Notes under the pieces: model-generated
The model's database searches: none
What the model was told of the DNA's origin: nothing
The model's input: the letters and a program-made list of their open reading frames with translations, nothing else
Shown here: positions 24,592 through 33,619 of the stretch, one piece after another
How positions within the stretch are numbered: the stretch's first letter is position 1
Layout of the letters: each line of letters opens with the position of its first letter
NCBI GenBank assembly: GCA_963669455.1
Contig: OY770026.1
Coordinates: 2,294,001 to 2,358,000 of the forward strand
Direction of reading: 5' to 3'
Length of the DNA: 64,000 nt
Source of the DNA: JAWKWH01 sp963669455
Lineage (GTDB): Bacteria; Pseudomonadota; Alphaproteobacteria; Rhizobiales; Rhizobiaceae
Made by a program: the position numbers and the translations under genes

Positions 24592-25774
24592 AACAGCCGT
24601 CCGCAATTTCAATATCAATTTCGGCCCGCAGCATCCGGCCGCCCACGGCGTGTTGCGTCTGGTGCTCGAACTCGACGGCGAGGTGGTCGATCGTGTCGAT
24701 CCGCATGTCGGCCTGTTGCACCGCGGCACCGAAAAGCTGATTGAGCAGAAAACCTATCTGCAGGCCGTGCCCTATTTTGACCGGCTCGACTATGTCGCGC
24801 CGATGAACCAGGAACATGCCTTCGCGCTGGCCGTCGAACGGCTGCTTGACATTGAAGTGCCTAAGCGCGGCCAGTTGATCCGGGTGCTTTATTGCGAGAT
24901 TGGCCGTATCCTGTCGCATATTCTCAACATCACCACACAGGCACTTGACGTCGGCGCGCTCACCCCGCCCCTTTGGGGGTTTGAGGAACGCGAAAAGCTG
25001 ATGGTGTTTTACGAGCGGGCCTGCGGTGCACGCATGCATGCGGCCTATTTTCGGCCGGGCGGTGTGCATCAGGATATTCCGCCGGAACTGGTCGAGGATA
25101 TCGCCAAATGGTGTGATCCGTTTTTGAAGACGGTCGACGATCTCGATCAGCTCCTGACCGGGAACCGCATTTTCAAGCAGCGCAATGTCGATATCGGAAT
25201 TGTCGATCTGGACGATGCCTGGGACTGGGGATTTTCCGGTGTCATGGTGCGCGGTTCGGGTGCCAAATGGGATCTGCGCAAAAGCCAGCCCTATGAATGT
25301 TATGACGAAATGGATTTCGACATTGCAATCGGCAAAAACGGCGATTGTTACGACAGATACCTGATCCGCATGGAGGAAATGCGCCAGTCGGTCCGCATCA
25401 TGCGTCAATGTATCGAACGGCTGCTCGGTACGGAAAAATCCGGTCCGGTATCCGCGCTCGACAACAAAATCGTGCCGCCGAAGCGCGGCGAGATGAAAAA
25501 GTCGATGGAAGCGCTGATCCATCACTTCAAACTCTACACCGAAGGCTATCATGTGCCCGAAGGCGAGGTCTATGCCGCTGTCGAGGCGCCAAAGGGCGAA
25601 TTTGGCGTCTATCTGGTCTCCGACGGCTCCAACAAACCCTATCGGTGCAAATTGCGCGCGCCAGGCTTTGCCCATCTGCAAGCGATGGATTTTCTCTGCC
25701 GCGGCCATTTGCTGGCCGATGTCTCCGCCGTACTCGGCTCGCTCGACATCGTGTTCGGGGAGGTGGACCGATAA
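24584..25774 (+). CDS. nuoD: NADH-quinone oxidoreductase subunit D
   Basis: NuoD (49-kDa type) forms the quinone pocket with NuoB. I chose ATG 24584, ten bases after GGAGGT, giving 396 residues, the common rhizobial length. GPQHPAAHGVLRL is at 14-26, followed by HVGLLHRGTEKLIE, YFDRLDYVAPM, and the C-terminal DIVFGEVDR. The upstream frame to 24548 is in the GFA gene end. The final base overlaps the start of the Uma2 gene (TAATG). Confidence 0.98.
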   Translation: MAETAVRNFNINFGPQHPAAHGVLRLVLELDGEVVDRVDPHVGLLHRGTEKLIEQKTYLQAVPYFDRLDYVAPMNQEHAFALAVERLLDIEVPKRGQLIRVLYCEIGRILSHILNITTQALDVGALTPPLWGFEEREKLMVFYERACGARMHAAYFRPGGVHQDIPPELVEDIAKWCDPFLKTVDDLDQLLTGNRIFKQRNVDIGIVDLDDAWDWGFSGVMVRGSGAKWDLRKSQPYECYDEMDFDIAIGKNGDCYDRYLIRMEEMRQSVRIMRQCIERLLGTEKSGPVSALDNKIVPPKRGEMKKSMEALIHHFKLYTEGYHVPEGEVYAAVEAPKGEFGVYLVSDGSNKPYRCKLRAPGFAHLQAMDFLCRGHLLADVSAVLGSLDIVFGEVDR

Positions 25775-26337
25775 TGGGCGCGCTTACCGAAACGAAAATG
25801 TCAGCCGCAGAATTCCTGGACTGGAATGTGTCACAGGGTGATAAGCGCTTTGAACTTGAGCGTGGCAAACCGCTTGAACTGTCTGCGGAAACGGCTCGGC
25901 ATGCTCTGACAAAGCATGAGGTGGTGAAAGAACTGGAGCGTGGCATTGATCTGGCACATCTCGAATGCCGGGTTTTTCCTGACGGGATGCAGATCATCGT
26001 CGATGATGAAACTGTCCGCATTCCCGATGCAGCCGTTCAATGCGGACCTTTCGACATGGAGGGGCTTACTCTCGATAAGCCGGTCATCCTGATCGAAGTA
26101 ATGTCGCCATCCAGCGTCAACCGCGACGAGAAGCACAAGCTTCTTGAGTATTTTCAATTGCCTTCGGTGCAACACTATCTTCTGTTGGCACCCAGTGATC
26201 GGTATCTGATACATTTCCAGCGTACTGACGACCCGGAGAAGCTTGACACCCGTTTTGTTCGCGAAGGGCAGATCGATCTGATACCGCCCGGCTTCAAAAT
26301 CGACGTTGATCGGATATTTGCGGAGGTGGACCGGTGA
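25774..26337 (+). CDS. Uma2-family (DUF820) endonuclease-like protein
   Basis: This 187-residue protein has the Uma2 restriction-like core: RIPDAAVQCG (Asp), VILIEVMSPSSV (Glu), then DEKHKLLEYFQ (Lys), followed by LPSVQHYLLLAPSD. Uma2 proteins are common in cyanobacteria and accessory DNA; their substrates are unknown. Here the gene sits inside the nuo operon, overlapping nuoD by one base and the next gene by 4, so it has been inserted without breaking co-transcription. Confidence 0.88.
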   Translation: MGALTETKMSAAEFLDWNVSQGDKRFELERGKPLELSAETARHALTKHEVVKELERGIDLAHLECRVFPDGMQIIVDDETVRIPDAAVQCGPFDMEGLTLDKPVILIEVMSPSSVNRDEKHKLLEYFQLPSVQHYLLLAPSDRYLIHFQRTDDPEKLDTRFVREGQIDLIPPGFKIDVDRIFAEVDR

Positions 26338-26621
26338 GGTTGTCGCGGCGTCTTTTGCAGCCAGTGATCGCCGGTATTGCCGGTGCGGGCCTACTGGTTC
26401 TGCCGGTCAATGCGTCGGATATTACGCTTGGTGAGCTGATGGGGCAGGGGGGCAAAGTCGTAAGCGTCGCAGTGGTCCAGGATTGGACGCACTGGCTCGT
26501 GCAAGTGCCATCGGGCAAGACATATATATGTTCGCTCGACTACGACAGTTCGGTTAAATATTTCGATTTCCGCGTTCCGCCGCCCGCATCGATCGGGTCG
26601 CGGTGCAGCGAGATTTTGTAG
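26334..26621 (+). CDS. Small secreted hypothetical protein
   Basis: GTG 26334 overlaps the previous stop (GTGA) and gives 95 residues. The N-terminus is a signal peptide (RLLQPVIAGIAGAGLLVLPV then NAS). The mature part is beta-rich, with two Cys (YICSLDY and SRCSEIL) that may pair. Its place in the nuo operon suggests expression with complex I, but nothing ties it to the enzyme. No family recognised. Confidence 0.65.
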   Translation: MRLSRRLLQPVIAGIAGAGLLVLPVNASDITLGELMGQGGKVVSVAVVQDWTHWLVQVPSGKTYICSLDYDSSVKYFDFRVPPPASIGSRCSEIL

Positions 26622-26630
26622 GTAGATCAC

Positions 26631-27653
26631 ATGTCCGTCCGCCGTATCGCAGAAACCTCCGTTCAGCCCGCCGATTTCGCATTCAACCGCGCAAACAGCG
26701 CCTGGGCCAAGCGGACAATCAAAAAATATCCGAAGGGCCGGGAGCAATCAGCCGTCATTCCGCTTTTAATGCGTGCGCAGGAGCAGGAAGGCTGGGTGAC
26801 CAAGGCCGCCATCGAGCACGTCGCCGGGATGCTCGACATGCCGCTGATCCGGGTGTTGGAAGTGGCGACTTTTTATACGCAGTTCCAGCTGAAGCCGGTT
26901 GGCAGCAAAGCCCATATCCAGGTTTGCGGCACGACGCCTTGCATGCTGCGCGGCTCCGAAGACTTGATAAAGGTCTGCAAGCGGAAAATTTCCAAGCAAC
27001 AGTTTGAAACCAATGCCAACGGCACGCTTTCGTGGGAGGAGGTTGAATGCCTTGGCGCCTGCGTCAACGCGCCGATGGTGATGGTGTTCAAGGATACGTT
27101 TGAAGATCTGACACCGGAACGGCTGGAAGAGATTATCGACGAATTTGAAGCGGGCAGGGGTGATAAGGTTCCAACCGGGCCGCAAAATGGCCGAATGGTG
27201 TCGGCGCCGATATCGGGCATGACCTCGCTGAAGACGGAAATACTTCCCGTCAAGACCAGTGGCCGGAAGCGGCCGTCAACTGCAAAGATCAGCAGCGGCG
27301 CCAAATCAGTTGCGGGGAAACCGGCAGCGAAAAAGGCTGCGCCCAAACCTGCCAAAGCCGAAACGGTTTCCGCTGAAAAGAACCGGCCTGCCACAATCAA
27401 AAAACCTGCTAATCCCGACGATCTGAAGCTGATTTCAGGTGTCGGGCCGAAGCTAGAAAGCGTACTGCACGGCCTTGGCATCTACACCTACCAGCAAGTG
27501 GCGTCGTGGAAAAAGGCTGAGCGTGACTGGGTCGATAATTACCTGAAATTCAAGGGCCGCATTGAGCGCGACGACTGGGTCAAGCAGGCCAAAGCCTTGG
27601 CCAAGGGCGGCGTTGACGAATATGTCCGCGTGTTCGGAAAGAAGCCGAGGTAA
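26631..27653 (+). CDS. nuoE: NADH-quinone oxidoreductase subunit E with HhH extension
   Basis: Residues 1-180 are the thioredoxin-like NuoE domain with its 2Fe-2S ligands Cys 99, Cys 104 (QVCGTTPC), Cys 140 and Cys 144 (ECLGAC). They are followed by an Ala/Lys/Pro-rich linker (210-260) and a helix-hairpin-helix-like domain (DDLKLISGVGPKLESVLHGL at 263-282). At 340 residues it is about twice the usual NuoE length; this fusion is typical of rhizobial genomes. It passes electrons from FMN in NuoF. Confidence 0.96.
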   Translation: MSVRRIAETSVQPADFAFNRANSAWAKRTIKKYPKGREQSAVIPLLMRAQEQEGWVTKAAIEHVAGMLDMPLIRVLEVATFYTQFQLKPVGSKAHIQVCGTTPCMLRGSEDLIKVCKRKISKQQFETNANGTLSWEEVECLGACVNAPMVMVFKDTFEDLTPERLEEIIDEFEAGRGDKVPTGPQNGRMVSAPISGMTSLKTEILPVKTSGRKRPSTAKISSGAKSVAGKPAAKKAAPKPAKAETVSAEKNRPATIKKPANPDDLKLISGVGPKLESVLHGLGIYTYQQVASWKKAERDWVDNYLKFKGRIERDDWVKQAKALAKGGVDEYVRVFGKKPR

Positions 27654-27656
27654 GTG

Positions 27657-27890
27657 ATGGCAAGCGTTACCAGCGATCTTCTTTTACAAGGCTCAAAGAG
27701 CCTCCAAAGTGATATGGCGGGGCTGAAAACAGGCCAATGCGATATCAGAAACGAAATCCAGGCAAGTCGACAGCACCAAAATGCAACACAAGCCGATACC
27801 GCTAACATATATTCAATGCTCGCGGAGTTTGAAAAACGCTTCGAACGGATTGAACGGCGCTTCGAAATTCTTGATGAACCGGCGGAGTAG
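27657..27890 (+). CDS. Small coiled-coil protein
   Basis: A 77-residue frame (a GTG one codon earlier is also possible) between nuoE and nuoF. It is hydrophilic and helical, rich in Gln, Ser and Glu, and ends in a clear heptad-like stretch (FEKRFERIERRFEILDEPAE). Spacing to both neighbours is 3 bases, so it is translated from the nuo mRNA. No family recognised. Confidence 0.6.
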   Translation: MASVTSDLLLQGSKSLQSDMAGLKTGQCDIRNEIQASRQHQNATQADTANIYSMLAEFEKRFERIERRFEILDEPAE

Positions 27891-27893
27891 GTA

Positions 27894-29198
27894 ATGATGC
27901 TTCAGGATAAAGACCGCATCTTCACCAATATCTACGGACAGTTTGACCGCTCGCTCAAGGGCGCGATGCGCCGTGGTCATTGGGACGGCACGAAAAAGCT
28001 GATTGGCAAGGGCCGCGACTGGATCATTCAGGAGATGAAGGATTCCGGTCTGCGCGGACGCGGCGGCGCGGGTTTTCCGACCGGGCTGAAATGGTCGTTC
28101 ATGCCCAAACAGTCCGATCGGCCATGCTATCTGGTGGTCAACGCGGACGAATCCGAACCCGGCACCTGCAAGGACCGCGATATTCTGCGTCATGATCCCC
28201 ATACGCTGGTTGAAGGTTGCGTCATCGCCGGTTTCGCCATGGGTGCGAACACGGCCTATATCTATGTCCGCGGCGAATTCATCCGCGAGCGCGAAGCGCT
28301 GCAGGCGGCAATCGACGAGTGTTATGACGCCGGTTTACTGGGCAAAAACAACAAATGCGGCTGGGATTTTGATGTCTATGTTCACCATGGCGCCGGCGCC
28401 TATATCTGCGGCGAGGAAACCGCATTGCTGGAAAGCCTGGAGGGCAAGAAGGGTCAGCCGCGGCTGAAGCCGCCATTTCCCGCCAATGTTGGCCTTTATG
28501 GCTGCCCGACCACGGTCAACAATGTCGAATCGATTGCCGTTGCGCCAACAATTTTGCGCCGCGGCGCCAGCTGGTTTGCTGGTTTCGGCCGGCCCAACAA
28601 TGCCGGCACAAAACTCTTCTGCGTGTCCGGCCACGTCAACACGCCGGCCACATTTGAAGAGGCGATGTCGATCCCGTTCCGTGAGATGATTGACAAACAT
28701 TGCGGCGGCGTTCGCGGTGGTTGGGATAATCTCCTGGCGGTTATTCCGGGCGGCTCGTCGGTACCGATGGTGCCGGCCGAGCAAATCATAGATTGCCCGA
28801 TGGATTTCGACGCATTGAAGGATCTGAGATCCGGCCTTGGCACCGCTGCCGTGATCGTGATGGACAAATCCACCGATGTGGTCAAAGCGATCGCGCGGCT
28901 GGCCTATTTCTACAAGCATGAAAGCTGCGGCCAGTGCACGCCATGCCGCGAGGGCACCGGCTGGATGTGGCGGGTGATGGAGCGGCTGGTAAAGGGCGAG
29001 GCGCGCCTGGAAGAAATCGACATGTTGCTCGATGTGACCAAGCAGGTGGAAGGCCACACGATCTGTGCGCTGGGGGATGCTGCGGCCTGGCCGATCCAGG
29101 GTCTGATCCGGCATTTTCGCCCGGAAATCGAGCGCCGCATCGACGAATTCACGCGCAACAATCACCGGGCTGAGCCGGTGATGGTGGCAGCGGAGTAA
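27894..29198 (+). CDS. nuoF: NADH-quinone oxidoreductase subunit F (NADH/FMN-binding)
   Basis: NuoF oxidises NADH through FMN. The 434-residue product has the glycine-rich nucleotide motif GLRGRGGAGFPTGLKW (52-67), the FMN motif NADESEPGTCKDR, GAGAYICGEETALLESLEG, and the 4Fe-4S ligands ESCGQCTPCREG with a final Cys in HTICALGD. The last base overlaps the small ORF that follows. Confidence 0.98.
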   Translation: MMLQDKDRIFTNIYGQFDRSLKGAMRRGHWDGTKKLIGKGRDWIIQEMKDSGLRGRGGAGFPTGLKWSFMPKQSDRPCYLVVNADESEPGTCKDRDILRHDPHTLVEGCVIAGFAMGANTAYIYVRGEFIREREALQAAIDECYDAGLLGKNNKCGWDFDVYVHHGAGAYICGEETALLESLEGKKGQPRLKPPFPANVGLYGCPTTVNNVESIAVAPTILRRGASWFAGFGRPNNAGTKLFCVSGHVNTPATFEEAMSIPFREMIDKHCGGVRGGWDNLLAVIPGGSSVPMVPAEQIIDCPMDFDALKDLRSGLGTAAVIVMDKSTDVVKAIARLAYFYKHESCGQCTPCREGTGWMWRVMERLVKGEARLEEIDMLLDVTKQVEGHTICALGDAAAWPIQGLIRHFRPEIERRIDEFTRNNHRAEPVMVAAE

Positions 29199-29281
29199 TG
29201 CAGATGCAACTGGCCGAACTCGATATCGACACCCTCAGAATTTCACTCGACGTTCTAAACGCTACGGGTAGGATGAGATGA
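29198..29281 (+). CDS. 27-residue ORF coupled between nuoF and the DUF3291 gene
   Basis: An ATG overlapping the nuoF stop (TAATG) opens a 28-codon frame. The product reads MQMQLAELDIDTLRISLDVL and ends with a TGA that overlaps the next ATG (ATGA). Both junctions have the coupled layout of real operon genes, so the frame is probably translated. It could be a tiny protein or a coupling leader for the next gene. A remnant of a larger gene cannot be excluded. Confidence 0.45.
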   Translation: MQMQLAELDIDTLRISLDVLNATGRMR

Positions 29282-29736
29282 CAGCATCGAACCACATAGC
29301 GCAGATGAATTGGGGCAGGTTGAAACATGCTCCTGATGCGCCGGAGCTTAAAGCATTCATGGCTGTGCTCGACGATGAATACGCGCGCGCAGCGGCATCG
29401 GACGGATTTATCTGGCGCATCGGTGATGAACCGCTGGTACGGTCGATTGCGGCATGGGGCTATGACGACCGCATGTCGGCGACGGTATCGGTCTGGAAAA
29501 GTGTTGCGGCTTTGAAGGCTTACGTCTTCGGCACGTCACATGGTGGGTTTCTCGACCGGCGCACAGAATGGTACGAGCCGCTACCTGAACCGAGGCAGGT
29601 GATGTGGACAGTTGAGGCTGGCGACAAGCCGGGATTTGATGAGGCGATAGAACGATTGGCGCACTTGCGGTCAAATGGTCCGTCGGAACATGCATTTGAT
29701 TTTAATTCAGCAGACCGGTTCGCGGTTGTGAACTAG
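29278..29736 (+). CDS. DUF3291 domain protein
   Basis: The 152-residue protein has the DUF3291 pattern of a dimeric alpha-beta barrel: IAQMNWGRLKHAPDAPELKA at the start, then GDEPLVRSIAAWGYDDRMSA, VSVWKSVAALKAYVFGTSHG, FLDRRTEWYEPLPEPRQVMW and a final helical stretch. The family relates to antibiotic-biosynthesis monooxygenases, but its reaction is unknown. It sits between nuoF and nuoG and is translationally coupled to the tiny ORF before it. Confidence 0.85.
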   Translation: MTASNHIAQMNWGRLKHAPDAPELKAFMAVLDDEYARAAASDGFIWRIGDEPLVRSIAAWGYDDRMSATVSVWKSVAALKAYVFGTSHGGFLDRRTEWYEPLPEPRQVMWTVEAGDKPGFDEAIERLAHLRSNGPSEHAFDFNSADRFAVVN

Positions 29737-29754
29737 GGGCAGGGACGAACGGTA

Positions 29755-31818
29755 ATGGCAGTCATAAAAATAGATGGCAACGAGGTCGAGGTTCCCGATC
29801 ACTATACGCTTTTGCAGGCAGCCGAAGCGGCTGGCGCCGAGGTGCCGCGTTTCTGTTTCCATGAACGCCTGTCGATTGCCGGCAATTGCCGCATGTGCCT
29901 GGTCGAGGTGAAGGGCGGACCGCCAAAACCTGCCGCGTCGTGCGCAATGGGTGTGCGCGATCTGCGACCTGGACCCAATGGCGAGCCGCCGGAGGTGTTT
30001 ACCAACACGCCGATGGTGAAAAAGGCGCGCGAAGGCGTGATGGAATTTTTGCTGATCAACCATCCGCTTGATTGCCCGATCTGCGATCAGGGCGGTGAGT
30101 GCGATCTGCAGGACCAGGCGATGGCGTTTGGCGTCGATGCATCGCGCTATGGCGAAAACAAGCGCTCGGTGGAGGACAAATATATCGGTCCGCTGGTCAA
30201 GACGATCATGACCCGCTGTATCCACTGCACGCGTTGCGTGCGCTTTACCACCGAGGTGGCCGGTATTTCCGAACTTGGCCTGCTTGGCCGTGGCGAGGAT
30301 GCTGAAATCACCACCTATCTGGAACAGGCAATGACATCGGAATTGCAGGGCAATGTCATCGACCTTTGCCCCGTCGGTGCGCTGACATCGAAGCCCTACG
30401 CCTTTCAGGCCCGGCCCTGGGAGCTCAACAAGACCGAATCCATCGATGTGATGGATGCGGTCGGATCATCGATCCGGGTCGATACGCGCGGCCGCGAGGT
30501 CATGCGCATCATGCCGCGGCTGAACGAGGCGGTGAACGAGGAGTGGATTTCCGACAAGACCCGCTTCATCTGGGACGGGCTGCGCTCCCAGCGCCTCGAT
30601 CAACCCTATATACGCAGAGGCGGCAAATTGCAGCCCGCCAGTTGGCCGGAGGCTTTTGCAGCGATAAAGGGCGCGCTTGACGGTGTGCCCGGCGAGCGCA
30701 TCGGTGCGATTGCCGGCGATCTGGCAGCCGTGGAGGAAATGTATGCGTTAAAAGCGCTGATGACTTCGCTCGGTTCGGCAAATATCGATTGCCGTGAGGA
30801 GAACTCAGTGCTTGATCCGGCCCATGGCCGCGCGTCCTATCTGTTTAATTCGACGATTGCCGGGATTGAGGAGGCCGATCAGTTGATGATCATCGGCGCC
30901 AATCCGCGCAAGGAGGCAGCCCTCGTCAATGCACGTATTCGCAAGCGCTGGCGCACCGGCGAACTGATGGTCGCCGTCGTCGGCGAACAGGCTGATTTGA
31001 CCTATGACTATCACCATGTCGGCGCCGGACCGGAATCGCTAAAACAGTTCGTCGATCATGCGCCGTCGAAGGGCAAAAAACCGATGTTCATCGTCGGCCC
31101 CGGCGCCTATGCGCGCAAGGATGGCCGCGCAATCATGTCGATGCTTGCCAAGGCGGCCAAATCGATCGGCGTCGTCAAGGAGGGCTGGAACGGCTTTAAC
31201 GTGCTGCACACGGCAGCGGCCCGCGTTGGCGGACTTGATATCGGCTTTGTTCCGGGCAAAGGCGGCAAGGATACGGGCGCGATGCTTGGCGACAGCGATG
31301 TTTTGTTCCTGCTTGGCGCTGATGAAGTCGATATGGCGAAAACGGACAAGGCGTTTACCGTCTATATCGGCACGCATGGTGATGCGGGCGCCCATAGCGC
31401 CGACGTTATTCTGCCAGGCTGCACCTATACGGAAAAATCCGGTACCTATGTCAATCTGGAAGGCCGGGTGCAGATGACTAATCGCGCGGCATTCGCACCG
31501 GGCGATGCCAGGGAGGACTGGGCAATCCTGCGGGCATTGTCCGATGTGCTTGATCACAAACTACCATATGATTCGATCGCGCAGCTGAGGTCCGCACTTT
31601 ATGGCGACCACCCGCACCTGGCGCAAATCGATGAGATTGAGGCCGGTGATTCGGGCGATATCGACAAAATAGCCGGGAAAAACAGCCGCTTGAACAAGTC
31701 TGCGTTTGCCTCGCCGGTGAAAGACTTTTATCTGACAAACCCGATCGCGCGCGCGTCTGCCGTTATGGCCGAATGCTCGCAACTCGCCGCAGGCGGGTTC
31801 AAACAGGCGGCCGAGTAG
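29755..31818 (+). CDS. nuoG: NADH-quinone oxidoreductase subunit G
   Basis: NuoG is the largest peripheral subunit and carries several iron-sulfur clusters. The N-terminal 2Fe-2S ferredoxin domain shows VPRFCFHERLSIAGNCRMCL. It is followed by CPICDQGGECDLQDQAM and then a ferredoxin-type site RCIHCTRCVRFT. The C-terminal two thirds are the molybdopterin-oxidoreductase-like domain without a cofactor site. Length is 687, typical for alphaproteobacteria. Confidence 0.98.
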   Translation: MAVIKIDGNEVEVPDHYTLLQAAEAAGAEVPRFCFHERLSIAGNCRMCLVEVKGGPPKPAASCAMGVRDLRPGPNGEPPEVFTNTPMVKKAREGVMEFLLINHPLDCPICDQGGECDLQDQAMAFGVDASRYGENKRSVEDKYIGPLVKTIMTRCIHCTRCVRFTTEVAGISELGLLGRGEDAEITTYLEQAMTSELQGNVIDLCPVGALTSKPYAFQARPWELNKTESIDVMDAVGSSIRVDTRGREVMRIMPRLNEAVNEEWISDKTRFIWDGLRSQRLDQPYIRRGGKLQPASWPEAFAAIKGALDGVPGERIGAIAGDLAAVEEMYALKALMTSLGSANIDCREENSVLDPAHGRASYLFNSTIAGIEEADQLMIIGANPRKEAALVNARIRKRWRTGELMVAVVGEQADLTYDYHHVGAGPESLKQFVDHAPSKGKKPMFIVGPGAYARKDGRAIMSMLAKAAKSIGVVKEGWNGFNVLHTAAARVGGLDIGFVPGKGGKDTGAMLGDSDVLFLLGADEVDMAKTDKAFTVYIGTHGDAGAHSADVILPGCTYTEKSGTYVNLEGRVQMTNRAAFAPGDAREDWAILRALSDVLDHKLPYDSIAQLRSALYGDHPHLAQIDEIEAGDSGDIDKIAGKNSRLNKSAFASPVKDFYLTNPIARASAVMAECSQLAAGGFKQAAE

Positions 31819-31829
31819 GGACAGCAAGC

Positions 31830-32876
31830 ATGGAACTCTTTTTCGACAACTATGTATTGCCGGGGCTGATCATCCTGTTGAAAACGGTGGTGATGCTTGT
31901 TGGCGTCCTGATTTCTACCGCCGTGCTGATCTATGCGGAGCGTAAGATCTGGGCGGCTGTCCATCTGCGGCGCGGGCCGAATGTCGTTGGCCCCTGGGGC
32001 ATTCTCCAGCCGCTTGCAGACTTTTTGAAATTCCTGGTGAAGGAGCCGGTCATTCCCTCCGGTGCTTCCAAGGTCGTATTCGTGCTGGCTCCGCTGGTTT
32101 CGGTAACGCTGGCACTGGCCGTATGGGCCGTCATTCCGGTCAATGAGGGATGGGCGATTGCCAATATTAATGTTGGCATATTGTATATTTTCGCGGTCTC
32201 CTCGCTTGGCGTCTATGGCATCATCATGGCCGGCTGGGCCTCCAATTCCAAATACGCATTCCTGGCCGCGCTGCGCTCGGCAGCGCAGATGGTGTCCTAT
32301 GAAGTGTCGATTGGCTTCGTTATCGTTACCGTGCTGCTTGCCGTGGGCTCGCTTAATCTGACGGATATCATCCTGGCACAGGGCGATGGCATCGGCACGC
32401 GGCTTGGTCTGCCCAACAGCTTCCTCGACTGGCACTGGCTGGCATTGTTCCCAATGTTCGTCATCTTCTTCATTTCCGCTCTGGCGGAGACGAACCGCCC
32501 GCCATTTGATTTGCCGGAGGCGGAATCCGAACTCGTTGCCGGCCATTCGGTCGAATACTCCAGTTCGCTGTTTTTGCTGCAGTTTTTGACTGAGCTGGTG
32601 GCGATATTAGGCATGTCGGCGCTCACCGTCGTGTTGTTTCTCGGTGGTTGGCTGCCGCCATTCCAGTTCGCCCCGTTCACCTGGATTCCGGGGGTCTTCT
32701 GGTTTTTGATCAAACTGTGGGGCGTTGTGTTCATATTCTCAATGACCAAGGTGATTGTGCCGCGCTATCGCTACGACCAGTTGATGCGGCTTGGCTGGAA
32801 AGTGTTTTTGCCGATTTCGCTGTTCATGGTTGTTGCGACAGCCGCATTTCTGAAAATCGCTGAGATGGGAGCGTGA
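31830..32876 (+). CDS. nuoH: NADH-quinone oxidoreductase subunit H
   Basis: NuoH is the membrane subunit that closes the quinone chamber. I chose ATG 31830, 11 bases after nuoG, giving 348 residues. The motifs AERKIWAAVHLRRGPNVVGP, the loop AETNRPPFDLPEAESELVAG, and eight hydrophobic helices match the family. The longer frame from 31773 lies inside nuoG. Confidence 0.98.
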   Translation: MELFFDNYVLPGLIILLKTVVMLVGVLISTAVLIYAERKIWAAVHLRRGPNVVGPWGILQPLADFLKFLVKEPVIPSGASKVVFVLAPLVSVTLALAVWAVIPVNEGWAIANINVGILYIFAVSSLGVYGIIMAGWASNSKYAFLAALRSAAQMVSYEVSIGFVIVTVLLAVGSLNLTDIILAQGDGIGTRLGLPNSFLDWHWLALFPMFVIFFISALAETNRPPFDLPEAESELVAGHSVEYSSSLFLLQFLTELVAILGMSALTVVLFLGGWLPPFQFAPFTWIPGVFWFLIKLWGVVFIFSMTKVIVPRYRYDQLMRLGWKVFLPISLFMVVATAAFLKIAEMGA

Positions 32877-33070
32877 TGATGATTGCTCTTGTGGGCGCGT
32901 TGATCGGATTGCTGCTAGCCGGCGCGGAATGGCTGTTTTTGCAGCGGCTTTCCAGGCGCGTCGAACTGGACGAAACCAAACGGGTGCTGCGTGTTGCCGG
33001 ATTGAGCCAGTTTGCGATTTTTCCGCTGATCGGCTGGTTTCTCGCTCCGTTTGTCATGGGAGAAGGATAA
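32873..33070 (+). CDS. Small membrane protein between nuoH and nuoI
   Basis: This 65-residue product has two hydrophobic helices (IALVGALIGLLLAGAEWLFL and FAIFPLIGWFLAPFVMG) separated by a charged loop (RRVELDETKRVLRV). It overlaps the nuoH stop by 4 bases and the nuoI ATG by one base. Its tight placement points to co-translation with complex I subunits. It is not a recognised complex I subunit; an assembly or accessory role is inference. Confidence 0.8.
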   Translation: MMMIALVGALIGLLLAGAEWLFLQRLSRRVELDETKRVLRVAGLSQFAIFPLIGWFLAPFVMGEG

Positions 33071-33561
33071 TGAGCCTTATCGCTCAGGCCGCAAAATCGA
33101 TGTTGCTGGCAGATTTCGCCAGCGCCTTCCTGTTGGCAATGCGTCAGATGTTCCGGCCCAAATACACGATCAACTATCCGCATGAAAAAAGCCCGGTCAG
33201 CGCCAGGTTTCGCGGCGAACATGCACTTCGCCGCTATCCCAATGGCGAGGAGCGCTGCATTGCGTGTAAGCTTTGCGAGGCGATCTGTCCGGCGCAGGCG
33301 ATTACGATTGAGGCCGGACCGCGCCGCAATGACGGTACCAGGCGCACGGTGCGCTACGATATCGACATGGTCAAATGCATCTATTGCGGTTTTTGCCAGG
33401 AAGCATGCCCGGTGGATGCGATCGTGGAAGGGCCGAACTTCGAATTCGCGACCGAGACACGCGAAGAACTTTACTACGACAAGGACAAGCTGCTTGCCAA
33501 TGGCGATCGCTGGGAGCGCGAAATCGCTGCCAATATGGCGATCGATGCGCCATACCGGTGA
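33070..33561 (+). CDS. nuoI: NADH-quinone oxidoreductase subunit I
   Basis: NuoI carries clusters N6a and N6b, which pass electrons to NuoB. The 163-residue protein has two 4Fe-4S motifs: CIACKLCEAICP (Cys 63, 66, 69, 73) and CIYCGFCQEACP (Cys 103, 106, 109, 113). ATG 33070 overlaps the preceding stop and matches the family N-terminus; the longer frame is rejected. Confidence 0.98.
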   Translation: MSLIAQAAKSMLLADFASAFLLAMRQMFRPKYTINYPHEKSPVSARFRGEHALRRYPNGEERCIACKLCEAICPAQAITIEAGPRRNDGTRRTVRYDIDMVKCIYCGFCQEACPVDAIVEGPNFEFATETREELYYDKDKLLANGDRWEREIAANMAIDAPYR

Positions 33562-33619
33562 GTGAACACAAGCCCGCGGGACCACGAACCCGCACGAACC
33601 AAGAAAGTCGGGGGATCCG

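Noticed and set aside
25345..26337. 330-residue frame fused through the end of nuoD into the Uma2 gene
   Set aside because: The first half is an out-of-frame reading of nuoD; the true Uma2 start is ATG 25774 overlapping the nuoD stop.
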